Source: Nodosilinea sp. FACHB-141
Lineage (GTDB): Bacteria > Cyanobacteriota > Cyanobacteriia > Phormidesmidales > Phormidesmidaceae
Reading direction: 5' to 3'
Assembly (NCBI RefSeq): GCF_014696135.1
Contig: NZ_JACJPP010000007.1
Coordinates: 372,001-436,000 of the forward strand
Length of the DNA stretch: 64,000 nt
Shown here: piece after piece, positions 26,156-35,453 of the stretch
Position numbering within the stretch: position 1 is the stretch's first letter
How the letters are laid out: every line of letters begins with the position of its first letter
Position numbers and translations under genes: made by a program
The notes under the pieces: generated by a model
What the model was told of the DNA's origin: nothing
The model's input: only the letters and a program-made list of their open reading frames with translations
Database searches by the model: none

Positions 26156-27565
26156 ATGGTCAAGTTTAAATCTTACTTTGAGCGCCACTATCCCAACCTA
26201 GAGCGCGTTATCGCCATCATTGCTTTAGTCAACTTGGCGCTAGTCTTTTTTGATCTCACCTATCTCAATTTGCGGCCGGTTTATAGGCAGTATTTGTCCC
26301 CTGTTACCCAAGTCTATGACCCCGTTAAAGGCATTAAGGCCCATCCTCTAACCGAGCGCTATTCATCTCAAGTTGAACAGCTCAAAAGCCAGCTTGATCA
26401 AACTGGACTGCGATCGCAGCCCACCCAAAATTCACTATCAGACTTGCAGAATCTCAGTCAGCAACTGTCGACAGAGCGAGCCTTTGCCGAGCCCCACGGC
26501 GACCTTGCCCTAGTTGCCATTCAGCAGGCCCTGCGATCGAGAACAGGTCAGCTCTCAGCCCAGGATGCTTTTAGCCAATTTTGGAGTGCGGATTATCTCG
26601 AACAGGCGAATTGGCAAACGGAGCTTGAGTTTTGGGACAGGCAAATTCGACCGTTTTTCCAGGGCAACTATTACCGCACCGTCAACCGGTGGGGTGCGCC
26701 AACCGATTATTTTTGGCTGATTGATCTGCCATTTGTCCTAATTTTTGCGGTAGACATTCTGGCGCGCATTAGTGCTACCCGGCGGCGCAACCCGGACTTA
26801 ACCTGGGTAGAGGCTGGCCTGCGGCGATGGTATGACCTGTTTTTGTTGCTGCCATTTTGGCGCGGATGGCGAGCTTTGCCTGTAGCCCTGCGCTTGTACC
26901 AAGTAGATTTGCTAGCGCTAGAAGCGGTGCAGGCCGAGGCCCAGCGGGATGTAATTGTCACGGTTGGGGCTGATATTGCCGGTATTGCCGGCATTGAGAT
27001 CATCGAGCAACTTCAGGATTCGATCCGACAGGGAGAACTGTTGAATTGGATAGCTCTAATTGACCCAGTGGCTGACTCTGAAAACTCAGTTGATCTGGTG
27101 GCCGAGGAAGAGATCACGGCGATCGCCAGCCGCCTCTACCAAGTTGGGGTAGACAACATCTTGCCCCAGGTTCAACCCGACATTGAGGAGCTGGTGCAGC
27201 ACAGTATTGCCAGAACGCTAGAGCAGATGCCAGGATACCCCCAGCTCAACTATCTACCAGGCTTAGAACAGGTATCTGTGCAGATGATTAAGCACCTGTC
27301 TCATTCGGTGGCTCAGGGCCTTTACCGCAGTGTTGCGGGGAGCTTGTTAGACGCTAGAGGTGCAGAAATTACCGCTCGCTTACAGCACAATCTGCGAGAG
27401 GCGCTCGCCAGTGAATTGAGTCAATACAACACCCGCAAAGAGATTGAATCGAGGTTAGTCAGCGCCTTAGACAAATTCAAAATCAAATATGTGAAGGCCT
27501 TGGCAGAGGCGGGTGGCGAAACGCTGGCTAACCACACAGAGCTCTTGCGCAAGCAGCTCAGCTAA
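26156..27565 (+). CDS. Membrane protein of unknown function with coiled-coil and helical C-terminal region
   Basis: 469 residues from the ATG at 26156 (a GTG at 26135 adds 7). A membrane helix lies near residues 13-32 (VIAIIALVNLALVFFDLTYL) and a second near 185-200 (YFWLIDLPFVLIFAVDIL), with a hydrophobic WYDLFLLLPFW element behind it. Between them is an extracytoplasmic or lumenal region with a coiled-coil (QVEQLKSQLDQTGL). The C-terminal ~230 residues are amphipathic helices. The layout recalls ion-channel-like DUF families, but I cannot assign one. It stands alone. Confidence 0.8.
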   Translation: MVKFKSYFERHYPNLERVIAIIALVNLALVFFDLTYLNLRPVYRQYLSPVTQVYDPVKGIKAHPLTERYSSQVEQLKSQLDQTGLRSQPTQNSLSDLQNLSQQLSTERAFAEPHGDLALVAIQQALRSRTGQLSAQDAFSQFWSADYLEQANWQTELEFWDRQIRPFFQGNYYRTVNRWGAPTDYFWLIDLPFVLIFAVDILARISATRRRNPDLTWVEAGLRRWYDLFLLLPFWRGWRALPVALRLYQVDLLALEAVQAEAQRDVIVTVGADIAGIAGIEIIEQLQDSIRQGELLNWIALIDPVADSENSVDLVAEEEITAIASRLYQVGVDNILPQVQPDIEELVQHSIARTLEQMPGYPQLNYLPGLEQVSVQMIKHLSHSVAQGLYRSVAGSLLDARGAEITARLQHNLREALASELSQYNTRKEIESRLVSALDKFKIKYVKALAEAGGETLANHTELLRKQLS

Positions 27566-27903
27566 CATTGCTGCTCTCATAAGCCTTTGCATCAAGCAGC
27601 TATATCTTTGATCCCCTAACCTATTCCCTCCCAAGTAAGAGGGTGAACAGGTCGAAAAACCTTAAACTTTTAAATATTGTTTAGCCGCGAGCTGACCCAC
27701 CTAGAGTTGGTCAGGCTTGAAATGGCGCCAGCTTAAGTTTGAGGCTGTCTTATTGCAAAAATAGATTGGTAGCGATACCTCAAGGACGGCCTTAATACGG
27801 TTATCAAAAGACTCTAGTTGAAGGGTTTTGCTTAGTTAGTTTTTAACTTCTATTCTTCTAAAAACTTTTGGTAGCTATGAATTGCAGATATTAACCACAA
27901 ATT
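27566..27903. other. Intergenic region, nothing identified
   Basis: 338 nt, AT-richer than its flanks, between two co-directional genes. No convincing hairpin, tRNA or ORF is visible. It must carry the promoter of the next gene. Confidence 0.4.
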
Positions 27904-29022
27904 ATGCAACGAGTACTAATCATCGGCGGCTGCGGACGAATCGGCGGCAGTATTGCTAAAGACATTTTGGCTCACACTGATGCTGAAGTGACTATTACCG
28001 GGCGCAACCCCCAACTGGGTACCGCAGCTTTAGAAAGACTGGGTTCCAAAGTGCAGTTTCAGCTGTTGGACCTGACGAATCAACCGGAGGTGGAAACAGC
28101 GGTCGCTAAGGCAGATCTGGTCATTCATTCGGCTGGCCCTTTTCACTACCGAGATGTTGGTGTTTTGCGCGCCTGTATTGATCAGGGAGTTGGCTACACC
28201 GACGTTAGCGATGAACGCAGTTTTACCCGCAAAGCCCTAGCCTTGCACGCTGAGGCCGAGGCTGCCGGGGTGACAGCCGTCATCAATACTGGGGTGTTTC
28301 CTGGTATCTCAAACAGCATGGTGCGCCAAGGGGTCGAAGCCTTAGACAAAGCGACCTCGATTCAACTGAGCTACATCGTTGCTGGTTCTGGTGGTGCTGG
28401 CGTGACGGTGATGCGAACTACTTTTATTGGTCTGCAACGCCCCTTCGAGGCCTGGCTGAACGGTATCTGGCAATCGGTGAAACCTTACTCAGGTCGAGAA
28501 ACTTTGGAGTTCCCGGCTCCCTACGGCAAGGCCAATGTCTACTGGTATGACATGCCCGAGTCGATTACTCTACAGGAAACCTTTCCGGTAGATAATGTAA
28601 TTACAAAGTTTGGCGTAGTGCCCGACTTTTATAACCACGCTACTTGGGCAATGGCCAACTGGCTGCCACCAGTGGTGTTGCGCAATCGGCAAACGGTAGA
28701 GTTTTTAGCCCATGTCAGTCATTCTATGACCAGTGTGACCGATCGCTTTAGCGGTACTGGGGTGGCTATGCGCTGTGACATCAAGGGGCAGCAAGGGGGG
28801 CAGGATGCTCACTACGTCAGTACCTTTGCCCATGAAAGCGCTGCGATCGCCACTGGCCTGGGCACAGGCAGTATTGCAGAGCTGATGCTAACTGGCAAGC
28901 TCAAATGCCCTGGGGTGCACCCCGTGGAGCAAGCGCTACCCACAGATTTATTCAAAGCCACGATGGATTCTCGTCAGCTAGAGATTCGTGAAACCATGAG
29001 CCAAGTCGAGGTGACTGCTTAA
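27904..29022 (+). CDS. Saccharopine dehydrogenase-like NAD(P)-binding protein
   Basis: 372 residues. The N-terminal Rossmann fold starts with VLIIGGCGRIGGSIAKDILA (GGxGxxG), then LLDLTNQPEVETAVAKADLV and SAGPFHYRDVGVLRACI. The C-terminal part carries the family's catalytic-domain fold (GVTAVINTGVFPGISNSMVR). The family includes true saccharopine dehydrogenases and trans-acting enoyl reductases; the reaction here is unknown. The flanks are AT-rich intergenic regions with strong hairpins, so it is probably monocistronic. Confidence 0.85.
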   Translation: MQRVLIIGGCGRIGGSIAKDILAHTDAEVTITGRNPQLGTAALERLGSKVQFQLLDLTNQPEVETAVAKADLVIHSAGPFHYRDVGVLRACIDQGVGYTDVSDERSFTRKALALHAEAEAAGVTAVINTGVFPGISNSMVRQGVEALDKATSIQLSYIVAGSGGAGVTVMRTTFIGLQRPFEAWLNGIWQSVKPYSGRETLEFPAPYGKANVYWYDMPESITLQETFPVDNVITKFGVVPDFYNHATWAMANWLPPVVLRNRQTVEFLAHVSHSMTSVTDRFSGTGVAMRCDIKGQQGGQDAHYVSTFAHESAAIATGLGTGSIAELMLTGKLKCPGVHPVEQALPTDLFKATMDSRQLEIRETMSQVEVTA

Positions 29023-29073
29023 CTTGCTCAAGAGCAAAAATAGAAGGGCGAAAAACTAAAAAATGCTCAATAG

Positions 29074-29114
29074 GCTTGAATCAGGACATTCTGCGCTGTC
29101 CTGATTCAAGCTTT
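29074..29114 (+). terminator. Rho-independent terminator after the saccharopine dehydrogenase-like gene
   Basis: A perfect 15-bp stem, GCTTGAATCAGGACA (29074-29088) with its complement at 29097-29111, is followed by TTTATCT. The stem is unusually long for a terminator and could alternatively be a remnant repeat. Confidence 0.6.
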
Positions 29115-29434
29115 ATCTGCTATATAAATCACACTTTTGGGCTGGGCGCGATCGCACAACCTATTGAGTTAAGGCTCTAGGTGTCGATACGCCTTTTTTT
29201 GTGCTAAATCATAGGGATTTTTGTTTTAGTGCTCATTGAACAAGCACTTAGGAGAGCCCCTTTGTAGCTATTCCTGAGCTTAAGCGAGAAGTACCTCGGA
29301 AGATTTTTTTAATCTATCTACCTGTAGATTGTCAAACCATCTCATCCTTGGGGTTGAGGTTGGTATTACGACGAAAAAATTATTGTTTGGTTAAGTAACA
29401 AATTTTTTTCTTATTCCCGAAAAAGGGGATTGTT
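29115..29434. other. Intergenic region with a second short terminator-like hairpin
   Basis: At 29179-29200 a 6-bp stem (AGGTGT / ACGCCT) is followed by seven T residues, as if ending a small transcript reading rightward. The rest is AT-rich with a T-run close to the next gene and the RBS AGGGG 10 nt before its start. No ORF is convincing. Confidence 0.4.
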
Positions 29435-30352
29435 ATGTATCGGCCAGAAAAAGTACAGGCTTACTTGACCTCCATCAGTGAAAGCCGTTCTCCTGTGGAA
29501 GACGCTTTAAAGCGCAACATTTTTAAGTATGGTTTGTGGTTGCTAGGAATTCCGGCAATTATTTATGGTGCGATTGACCGAGGTGTGGCAGCCTTCTCCG
29601 GTCCTGTATTCGATGTGACTGACGTTTCCTACTGTTTAATAGGTCTAGTCATTCTGCTGGGATGGGTTTGCATTGGTTTGGCCGAAGATCATTCTGACGG
29701 GACCATCCTAAAGGCAGCTCAATCAATTGATTCTGCGATCGCCCCAGCCTCAGAATACATTGCTCAGCAGACCTATCGGCTACCGTTTCCCTACCTGTGT
29801 CAGGTTTACCATCTGCTCAACGTTCAACATTTAGAAGACATTCATCGCTTCAGCTTAGGAAATTTGAAGGTAGTTAAAGTCAGCGACTTCCAAGCAACCC
29901 AAGAGGGCGGCAAAATTCGCTTTGAAACGATGCTAGACTCTCCTTTCAACGTTCTTCGCATGTGGCGAAACCCAGTGGTTGAAGTGGAGCTGACGATTCA
30001 TTCACCCCATCAAATTGAGCTAAAAGTGCCAACTTACGGCCAAAAGTTTATTCGGGTTCTATTTAACGTGTTGCCTCTCAATGACAAAGAGCATCACCTG
30101 TCAATTCAATTGTTTAGCAACTTAGCATGGCCCAAGGAATTGCTGAAAGCCATATTAATTGTGGCTTCTAGCCTCACCCTTCTTGAGGACCTGCCCTACC
30201 TAAACCACTTAGCCAGACGTAACTATGACCGACTGTTTAGCCAAACTTCTGAAAAACGTCGGTCAAGTCAGGCCATGCAGCTCTTTCATCGCTATGCCGA
30301 TCTCTACAATGGCTCTTGGAAATATCGGCAAATGCAGCTGCTAGATAATTAA
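29435..30352 (+). CDS. Membrane protein of unknown function
   Basis: 305 residues. Two membrane helices are visible, about 31-48 (YGLWLLGIPAIIYGAI) and 66-85 (YCLIGLVILLGWVCIGL), then a soluble domain of about 200 residues with mixed strands (LEDIHRFSLGNLKVVKVSDF, NPVVEVELTIHSPHQIELKV), and a C-terminal helical tail. Codon use is more AT-rich than most neighbours, hinting at a different history. I recognise no family. Confidence 0.75.
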   Translation: MYRPEKVQAYLTSISESRSPVEDALKRNIFKYGLWLLGIPAIIYGAIDRGVAAFSGPVFDVTDVSYCLIGLVILLGWVCIGLAEDHSDGTILKAAQSIDSAIAPASEYIAQQTYRLPFPYLCQVYHLLNVQHLEDIHRFSLGNLKVVKVSDFQATQEGGKIRFETMLDSPFNVLRMWRNPVVEVELTIHSPHQIELKVPTYGQKFIRVLFNVLPLNDKEHHLSIQLFSNLAWPKELLKAILIVASSLTLLEDLPYLNHLARRNYDRLFSQTSEKRRSSQAMQLFHRYADLYNGSWKYRQMQLLDN

Positions 30353-30452
30353 TGGCTCGTCAATATGGAAAGTCATTCTTCAGACAGTTGCAGTTTACTA
30401 CAAGTGGCGCAAATTTAGAGGTAGACGAACCTTAGTAGGCTTGGAGGTAAAA

Positions 30453-30887
30453 ATGCCCTGGACTTACGACGAATTCCCAACCTCCATGAAGAATCTGACT
30501 GCTGAGGTGCGGCGAAAGGCGATTGATATTGCCAATGCTCTTTTAGACGATGGGTATGAAGAAGGTCGGGCGATCGCGATCGCCACTGCCCAGTCTGAAA
30601 AGTGGGCTAAACGCCGCCACAAGCAAATCGCTAAGAAAAATACCGGTGGCACCACAGGTCAGGCCGTTGCTCCCGATGATGAAAAAGATAATGGAGAATC
30701 CATTCACGTCTTTGCCGATCCGGAAGAGTCGGGCTGGATTGCAACCCAGGGCCAAAAACGGATTGCTCAAGGTAGCAAAAAGACTGACGTAGTCGACGAA
30801 GCAAAAGAGAAGGCCAAGGCTCAAAAGACGGAACTTTGTATTCACAACAAGCAGGGCGACCTTGTTGAAGAACACGACTATTCATAA
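30453..30887 (+). CDS. Small two-part protein with DUF2188-like C-terminus
   Basis: 144 residues from the ATG at 30453, which has GGAGG at 30443-30447. The first ~50 residues (MPWTYDEFPTSMKNLTAEVR, ...AIDIANALLDDG) resemble the short helical motif of ChaB-like/uncharacterised small proteins. The last ~60 (ESIHVFADPEESGWIATQGQ, ...VVDEAKEKAKAQ, LCIHNKQGDLVEEHDY) fit the DUF2188 pattern, in which a conserved HV...W strand is followed by an A-rich helix and an I-H-x-x-D-G strand. Function unknown; DUF2188 proteins are common in stress-related loci. Confidence 0.75.
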   Translation: MPWTYDEFPTSMKNLTAEVRRKAIDIANALLDDGYEEGRAIAIATAQSEKWAKRRHKQIAKKNTGGTTGQAVAPDDEKDNGESIHVFADPEESGWIATQGQKRIAQGSKKTDVVDEAKEKAKAQKTELCIHNKQGDLVEEHDYS

Positions 30888-31400
30888 GAGCGCTAGATCC
30901 CTACTTAGATAAAACCCAAATCTCTTTCTTTTCAGGACTTTTCTGAAGATCTTAGAAATGTCGGTCAGTTTCGCAGGATGTGAGTGTACTGGCTTAGCGT
31001 GGATTGTGTGATCATCAGGATGGTCAGCGCTAGTTTCTTGAAAATTCTTCAGCTTCAAGCGGCCACCCTTCAATAAAAGCTGCTTGGAAGATGCTAATAG
31101 CTTGTAAAGCCTTAATCTGCTGCCGGTACGATGCAGGAGAACTAGCATTTGCTTTAAAGGCGCTGCTGGAAGCGAGCCTATTTAGTGCGCGCGCTTAGTG
31201 AAGTAGGGTGGTCTAGACGGTTGTTGGGTCACTTCCAAACTGGCTCGGCAAGTTGCGTTGGATAGCGTAAACGGTGGCCGAAGCGACGTTAGAAGGGGGC
31301 TTTCACCCGGTAGGATACTACAGGATATTTAACGCTTCAGCGCGTGCGCCCTCAATGGCGGGGTTGCAAGGTCTATGGAATTACCAACGGAGTAGTCGTT
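30888..31400. other. Long intergenic region upstream of enolase, with a startless open frame
   Basis: 513 nt. The last part must carry the eno promoter and a leader. On the minus strand 31033-31194 is open for 54 codons with natural-looking composition (SPASYRQQIKALQAISIFQA, then AFIEGWPLEAEEFSRN) but no start codon, and an adjacent frame continues downstream as 30882-31148. Together these could be a frameshifted gene remnant. No tRNA or named RNA was seen. Confidence 0.35.
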
Positions 31401-32699
31401 ATGGTCGCAATTACATCGGTTCACGGTAGGCAGATTCTAGATTCGCGGGGCAACCCCACGGTTGAAGTCGATGTAGTGCTAGAGGGTGGAGCTAAGGGGC
31501 GTGCTGGCGTGCCTTCTGGAGCGTCCACCGGTATTCGCGAAGCGCTAGAGCTGCGGGATGACGACAAAGCCGTCTACGGCGGTAAAGGGGTGCTCAAAGC
31601 CGTAGCCAACGTCAACGACACCATTGCCCCAGCCATCCTCGGCATGGATGCAATGGATCTCGCCGCCGTAGATCACAAAATGCTGGCCTTGGACGGTACC
31701 GAGAACAAGGGCACCCTAGGCGCTAACGCCATTCTGGGCGTGTCGATGGCCGTAGCTCGGGCTGCTGCCGTTGCCGCCGATATTCCCCTATACGTGCATT
31801 TGGGTGGGTCCGACTCGGTGCTGCTGCCGGTGCCCTGCTTCAACATCATCAACGGCGGTGCCCATGCCGACAACAGCGTCGATTTTCAAGAATTTATGAT
31901 TGCCCCGGTGGGTGCGCCGACCTTTTCTGAGTCGCTGCGCTACGGAGCCGAGGTCTACCACGCGCTCAAGTCGGTGCTGAAAGCGGCAGGATACAGCACC
32001 GCTATCGGCGACGAGGGCGGGTTTGCCCCTAACCTCAAGAGCAATGTGGAAGCGATCGAGGTCATTCTCAAGGGCATTGAGAAAGCCGGTCTGCGGCCTG
32101 GGGATGACATTGCGATCGCCCTCGACCCAGCCGTCAGCGAGCTGTACCAAGAGGACGGCAGCTATCTATTCTACAAATCCGACAACAGTCGCAAGTCCAC
32201 CGCCGACATGATTGACCTGTGGGAAAGCTGGGTCAACCAGTTTCCCATTGTGTCGATTGAGGATGGCCTCGGCGAGCAGGACTGGGCAGGTTGGCAAGCT
32301 ATGACTCAGCGGTTGGGCGATCGCATTCAGCTAGTCGGCGACGATGCTTTTGTCACTAACCCAGCCATCATTGCCCAGGCGATCAAAGACGGCGTTGGCA
32401 ACTCGACCCTGGTCAAGGTCAATCAAATTGGCTCGATTACTGAAACCCTCGAAGCAATCAAAATGTCCCACGAGGCGGGCTACACCTGCATGGTCAGCCA
32501 CCGCTCCGGCGAAACCCCCGACGACTTCATCGCCGACCTAGTGGTAGGAGCAATGACCGGCCAAATTAAGTCCGGTGCTCCCTGCCGAGGCGAACGCCTA
32601 TCGAAGTACAACCAGCTGCTGCGCATCGAAGAAGAACTAGGTGCTAAGGCCCAATACGCCGGTCTCAACACCTTTAAGCGCAAAACTCTGACTGCCTAG
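31401..32699 (+). CDS. eno: Enolase (phosphopyruvate hydratase)
   Basis: 432 residues from the ATG at 31401 (GGAG 8 nt upstream); the longer frame from 31344 is not family-like. It catalyses 2-phosphoglycerate to phosphoenolpyruvate in glycolysis. Motifs include [34 protein letters not shown], the metal ligands in [20 protein letters not shown] and VGDDAF, catalytic Lys in [13 protein letters not shown], and the [10 protein letters not shown] segment. It is monocistronic, with a terminator downstream. Confidence 0.98.
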   Translation: MVAITSVHGRQILDSRGNPTVEVDVVLEGGAKGRAGVPSGASTGIREALELRDDDKAVYGGKGVLKAVANVNDTIAPAILGMDAMDLAAVDHKMLALDGTENKGTLGANAILGVSMAVARAAAVAADIPLYVHLGGSDSVLLPVPCFNIINGGAHADNSVDFQEFMIAPVGAPTFSESLRYGAEVYHALKSVLKAAGYSTAIGDEGGFAPNLKSNVEAIEVILKGIEKAGLRPGDDIAIALDPAVSELYQEDGSYLFYKSDNSRKSTADMIDLWESWVNQFPIVSIEDGLGEQDWAGWQAMTQRLGDRIQLVGDDAFVTNPAIIAQAIKDGVGNSTLVKVNQIGSITETLEAIKMSHEAGYTCMVSHRSGETPDDFIADLVVGAMTGQIKSGAPCRGERLSKYNQLLRIEEELGAKAQYAGLNTFKRKTLTA

Positions 32700-32713
32700 G
32701 GATCACAACCTCC

Positions 32714-32780
32714 CATCCCTCTCACGCAAAAGAGGGATGCCTGAACTCAGACTGCCGTGGCCCTGCTGCGGCAGTTTTTG
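32714..32780 (+). terminator. Terminator region after eno
   Basis: Two hairpins: CATCCCTCT (32714-32722) with AGAGGGATG (32731-32739), then CTGCCG (32752-32757) with CGGCAG (32769-32774), followed by TTTTTG. The second has the classic stem plus T-run form. Confidence 0.65.
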
Positions 32781-32781
32781 T

Positions 32782-32813
32782 CTGTAGGGACTGAGCATGC
32801 TCAGCCCCTACAG
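32782..32813. repeat. Dispersed palindrome, GTAGGGGC family, copy 2
   Basis: CTGTAGGG...CCCCTACAG with a central perfect palindrome TGAGCATGCTCA. One internal pair is a G-T wobble. It lies just after the eno terminator. Confidence 0.65.
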
Positions 32814-32846
32814 CGGAGTTCACTAAACAGCAATTCGGTAAGAGCC

Positions 32847-32876
32847 AAAAAATCCCGGCTAAGTCAAGCCGGGATT
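32847..32876 (-). terminator. Rho-independent terminator for the small membrane protein gene
   Basis: A 10-bp perfect stem, AATCCCGGCT (32851-32860) with AGCCGGGATT (32867-32876), loop AAGTCA. Read on the minus strand it is followed by a run of T residues (A-run at 32847-32852). It ends a minus-strand transcript and supports the gene at 32909-33115. Confidence 0.7.
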
Positions 32877-32908
32877 CGCCATGCCTTCCTAATCCGAACA
32901 TCGGACTC

Positions 32909-33115
32909 CTATGGATCGCTAGGCCTAAAGTTATCTGGCAGCTCACACTGCCCCGTCGGTCCCACAACTCTGATATAGCCTCCTCCATCCTGCAATTCCA
33001 TCTCAAACTCCCCCTGAAATTCAGACAGCACTAGCGCCACCAGCGCCCCGACCAACACAAAACCCGCCGCCGCTGCCACCCCTTTCAACCCCTGCTGAAA
33101 CGATTCGCTCAACAT
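32909..33115 (-). CDS. Small single-pass membrane protein
   Basis: 68 residues. It has one strong membrane helix (about 11-32: GVAAAAGFVLVGALVALVLS) and a short soluble tail (GGGYIRVVGPTGQCELPDNF). GAGGGGGC lies just before the ATG on the minus strand, and an excellent minus-strand terminator lies 33 nt after the stop, so it is likely expressed. Family and function are unknown. It is co-directional with the S9 peptidase gene and 93 nt downstream of its stop codon. Confidence 0.6.
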   Translation of the reverse strand: MLSESFQQGLKGVAAAAGFVLVGALVALVLSEFQGEFEMELQDGGGYIRVVGPTGQCELPDNFRPSDP

Positions 33116-33208
33116 CCCCGCCCCCTCGGCAATGCCTAAACAACCCTCTAGTGCTTAGTAAGCGTTAGCGAGCAACTGAGACAGCAAGCTGGGTACGGTT
33201 ATCCCCGT

Positions 33209-35311
33209 CTAGGGCTGCAAATATTGTCGAAAAAATTCGATTTGCAGCTGTGCGGCTAGAGGCTGATGGCCCGACCCATAGAGGCTGTGCCCTACCCCCT
33301 GAAACTCATAAAGGGTAACGGGCACCTCTGCCCGCTCAATCACATCGTGGAAGTTGCGGGCTACATCGACCTGCAAAAAATCTTCGGCCCCATGAAACAA
33401 CAGCGTGGGGGTGCGAATTGATGCCGCATTGTAGAGGGGCGACGTCTGTAGGTAGGCGCTAGGAGCTTCCATCGGTGTTTGCCCCACCAGGTACGACAGC
33501 AGCGACGAGTAGCCCAGCTGCCACTCAGTCAGCGTGTCGAGCAGTGAGCACTGGGGGTTGGCCGCCGCCACTAGCTGAGGGTACTGGCTGGTGAACTGGG
33601 CTGTGTAGTAGCCCCCATAGGAGCAGCCCGTGATCCCCACCTGGTCGGCGGTCGTCCACCCCTGCTGAATCATTTGGCGAACGATCTCGGCCCCCTCTTG
33701 GAGGTCAAGCTGCCCAAAGTTTTGGTTGTCGGCCAGAGCGCGGTAAAACTCGGGGCCAAAGCCCTCGCGCCCTGACAGGGGCACCACCAGCACCGCTAGG
33801 CCAAAGTTGGGCAGCAGATTCAGCGGCATTTCTACCTCGGTGGCAAACTCGTTCGCCATCGAGAAGCCCGGCCCCCCCTGCTGCCAAACTACGATCGGCA
33901 CCTTTTGGGGCGGGAAGGCGCTGTCCGCGGGTTGAATCAGAAAGCCCTGGCGCTCCCCCTGAGCAGTGGTAAAGCTTACCGGATCCATCCGCACCCGGTT
34001 ACTGCTGGTCACGGCTTCGTTGATGGTAGTAAGCGATCGCGGCTCTGACGCCCCATCGGTGGTAAGCGCAAACAGCTCGGGCGGCTGGGTCACCGATGAA
34101 AAGCCGTAGACCACGGTGTCACCCTTCTCACTAGTCACAATCGACGCCGCATCCACGGAGCCTGGCGGCATCGGCAGGGGAGTAAGGGTTCGCTGGCTCA
34201 GGTCGTAGACATGCAGATGGCGGTTGATGCCCTCGGTGCCCCAAAACAGCAGGCGATCGCCGCCTAAAAACTGCCCTCCCGACTCCGTTGGCCCCCGCAG
34301 CGCGTTGGCTGCAATCGTATCTAGCACCGTCCCCGCCAGGTCATACACCTCAAAGTAGGCCGACTCAGGAAACACGTAGGAGGGGTATTCCCGACCCGCC
34401 ACCGCGCTAGGCCGATAGCGCTTGAGCAGCAGCCGAGTGCCATCGGGACTGAGGCTGGCCCCAGCAAAGGTATCGCTACCACGAGCCGGAGCGGTTAGCT
34501 CTAGACGTAGCGGTTCAGACTGGGTGAAGTCGAACACCCGCACAGTGCTGTGCTGGTGAAAGGGGTTATCTACCGGATCCAGACGACCCAGGGCATCTTG
34601 CACTACGGGCTTGGCCAGGCTAGGGGTGTTGGGAGTGCGATCGTACAGGCGGCGTTCCTCCCCTGATGACATTACCAGGGCCACCTGGTCGCCGCTCTCT
34701 GACCAGGCCAAGGGCTGAATCTGCAACCCCTCGGGCAGTTTGGCTACCTCCACTCGACGCAGCGACGGCAAAAACACCACGTAGATGGTGTCCTCGTCTT
34801 CGCCGTAGACCCGCAGGGCAAACTTAGAAAAGTCGGGGGCCATGCCCAAGATTTCCCCCTCTTCGGGCTGGGTGGGGTAGACCTGGGTGCGCGATGCGAT
34901 CTCCGTCACCCGGTTGACGCTGATAATTTCCCAAGGACCGTAGGGATCCTGCTGCACAAACCGCAGGGTGTCGTTGCTGACCCAGCGCAGGGGCAGGTCA
35001 GGGCTGACCATGTCGTACTCCAGGGCGAGGGCGTCGCTCAGGGCCCCGGTGCGCAAGTTGAGAAAGTGCAGACTGCGATCTTCTGTAAAGATGCGGCTAC
35101 TGACAGCTACTACCAAGGTAGATCCGTCGGGGCTCAGGGTGCTGAGCACCTCAATCTGCCGCACCCCGAGCAGGGCATCGAGCCGAGTTTGTTCGGCCTC
35201 GGGCAGGGGCGGCACTTCAAATCCCTCAAGCTCTACGGAGATGATCTCTGCTTGGCCTGGAACTGCCGCTATCAGAGCCGTCAGGGTGGCCAGGGTGAGC
35301 GATCGCAGCAT
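33209..35311 (-). CDS. Exported S9 family peptidase (prolyl oligopeptidase-like)
   Basis: 700 residues from the ATG at 35311; a GTG at 35383 opens a longer frame but lacks a signal-like start. Residues 1-22 (MLRSLTLATLTALIAAVPGQ) form a signal peptide with an AEI cleavage region. A beta-propeller-like domain (about 40-480) precedes an alpha/beta hydrolase domain with the nucleophile Ser in GCSYGGYYTAQF (near 565), Asp in HGAEDFLQVD and His in GVGHSLYG. It should cleave short peptides outside the cytoplasm. The gene is divergent from the CHAT-TPR gene. Confidence 0.87.
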   Translation of the reverse strand: MLRSLTLATLTALIAAVPGQAEIISVELEGFEVPPLPEAEQTRLDALLGVRQIEVLSTLSPDGSTLVVAVSSRIFTEDRSLHFLNLRTGALSDALALEYDMVSPDLPLRWVSNDTLRFVQQDPYGPWEIISVNRVTEIASRTQVYPTQPEEGEILGMAPDFSKFALRVYGEDEDTIYVVFLPSLRRVEVAKLPEGLQIQPLAWSESGDQVALVMSSGEERRLYDRTPNTPSLAKPVVQDALGRLDPVDNPFHQHSTVRVFDFTQSEPLRLELTAPARGSDTFAGASLSPDGTRLLLKRYRPSAVAGREYPSYVFPESAYFEVYDLAGTVLDTIAANALRGPTESGGQFLGGDRLLFWGTEGINRHLHVYDLSQRTLTPLPMPPGSVDAASIVTSEKGDTVVYGFSSVTQPPELFALTTDGASEPRSLTTINEAVTSSNRVRMDPVSFTTAQGERQGFLIQPADSAFPPQKVPIVVWQQGGPGFSMANEFATEVEMPLNLLPNFGLAVLVVPLSGREGFGPEFYRALADNQNFGQLDLQEGAEIVRQMIQQGWTTADQVGITGCSYGGYYTAQFTSQYPQLVAAANPQCSLLDTLTEWQLGYSSLLSYLVGQTPMEAPSAYLQTSPLYNAASIRTPTLLFHGAEDFLQVDVARNFHDVIERAEVPVTLYEFQGVGHSLYGSGHQPLAAQLQIEFFRQYLQP

Positions 35312-35453
35312 TGCGGCCCTAAGAGAACAGCGGCGACTTAACCCACTGCCCCAACCACTAAAATTACGCCAGGAATTCGCCACCGTGGCCCTGTAATTAA
35401 AGACAAGTCATCATAGCGCCATCCCCATACCTGGCGGGCGATCTAACCAGAGT

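Noticed and set aside
26113-26160. tRNA-like text (GCCGGTAGCTCAGTCC) before the membrane protein gene
   Set aside because: Only a D-arm-like stretch is present; no anticodon stem or T arm follows.
30882-31148. 88-codon minus-strand frame upstream of enolase
   Set aside because: Its N-terminal half is replaced by a better-looking neighbouring frame without a start; at most a remnant.
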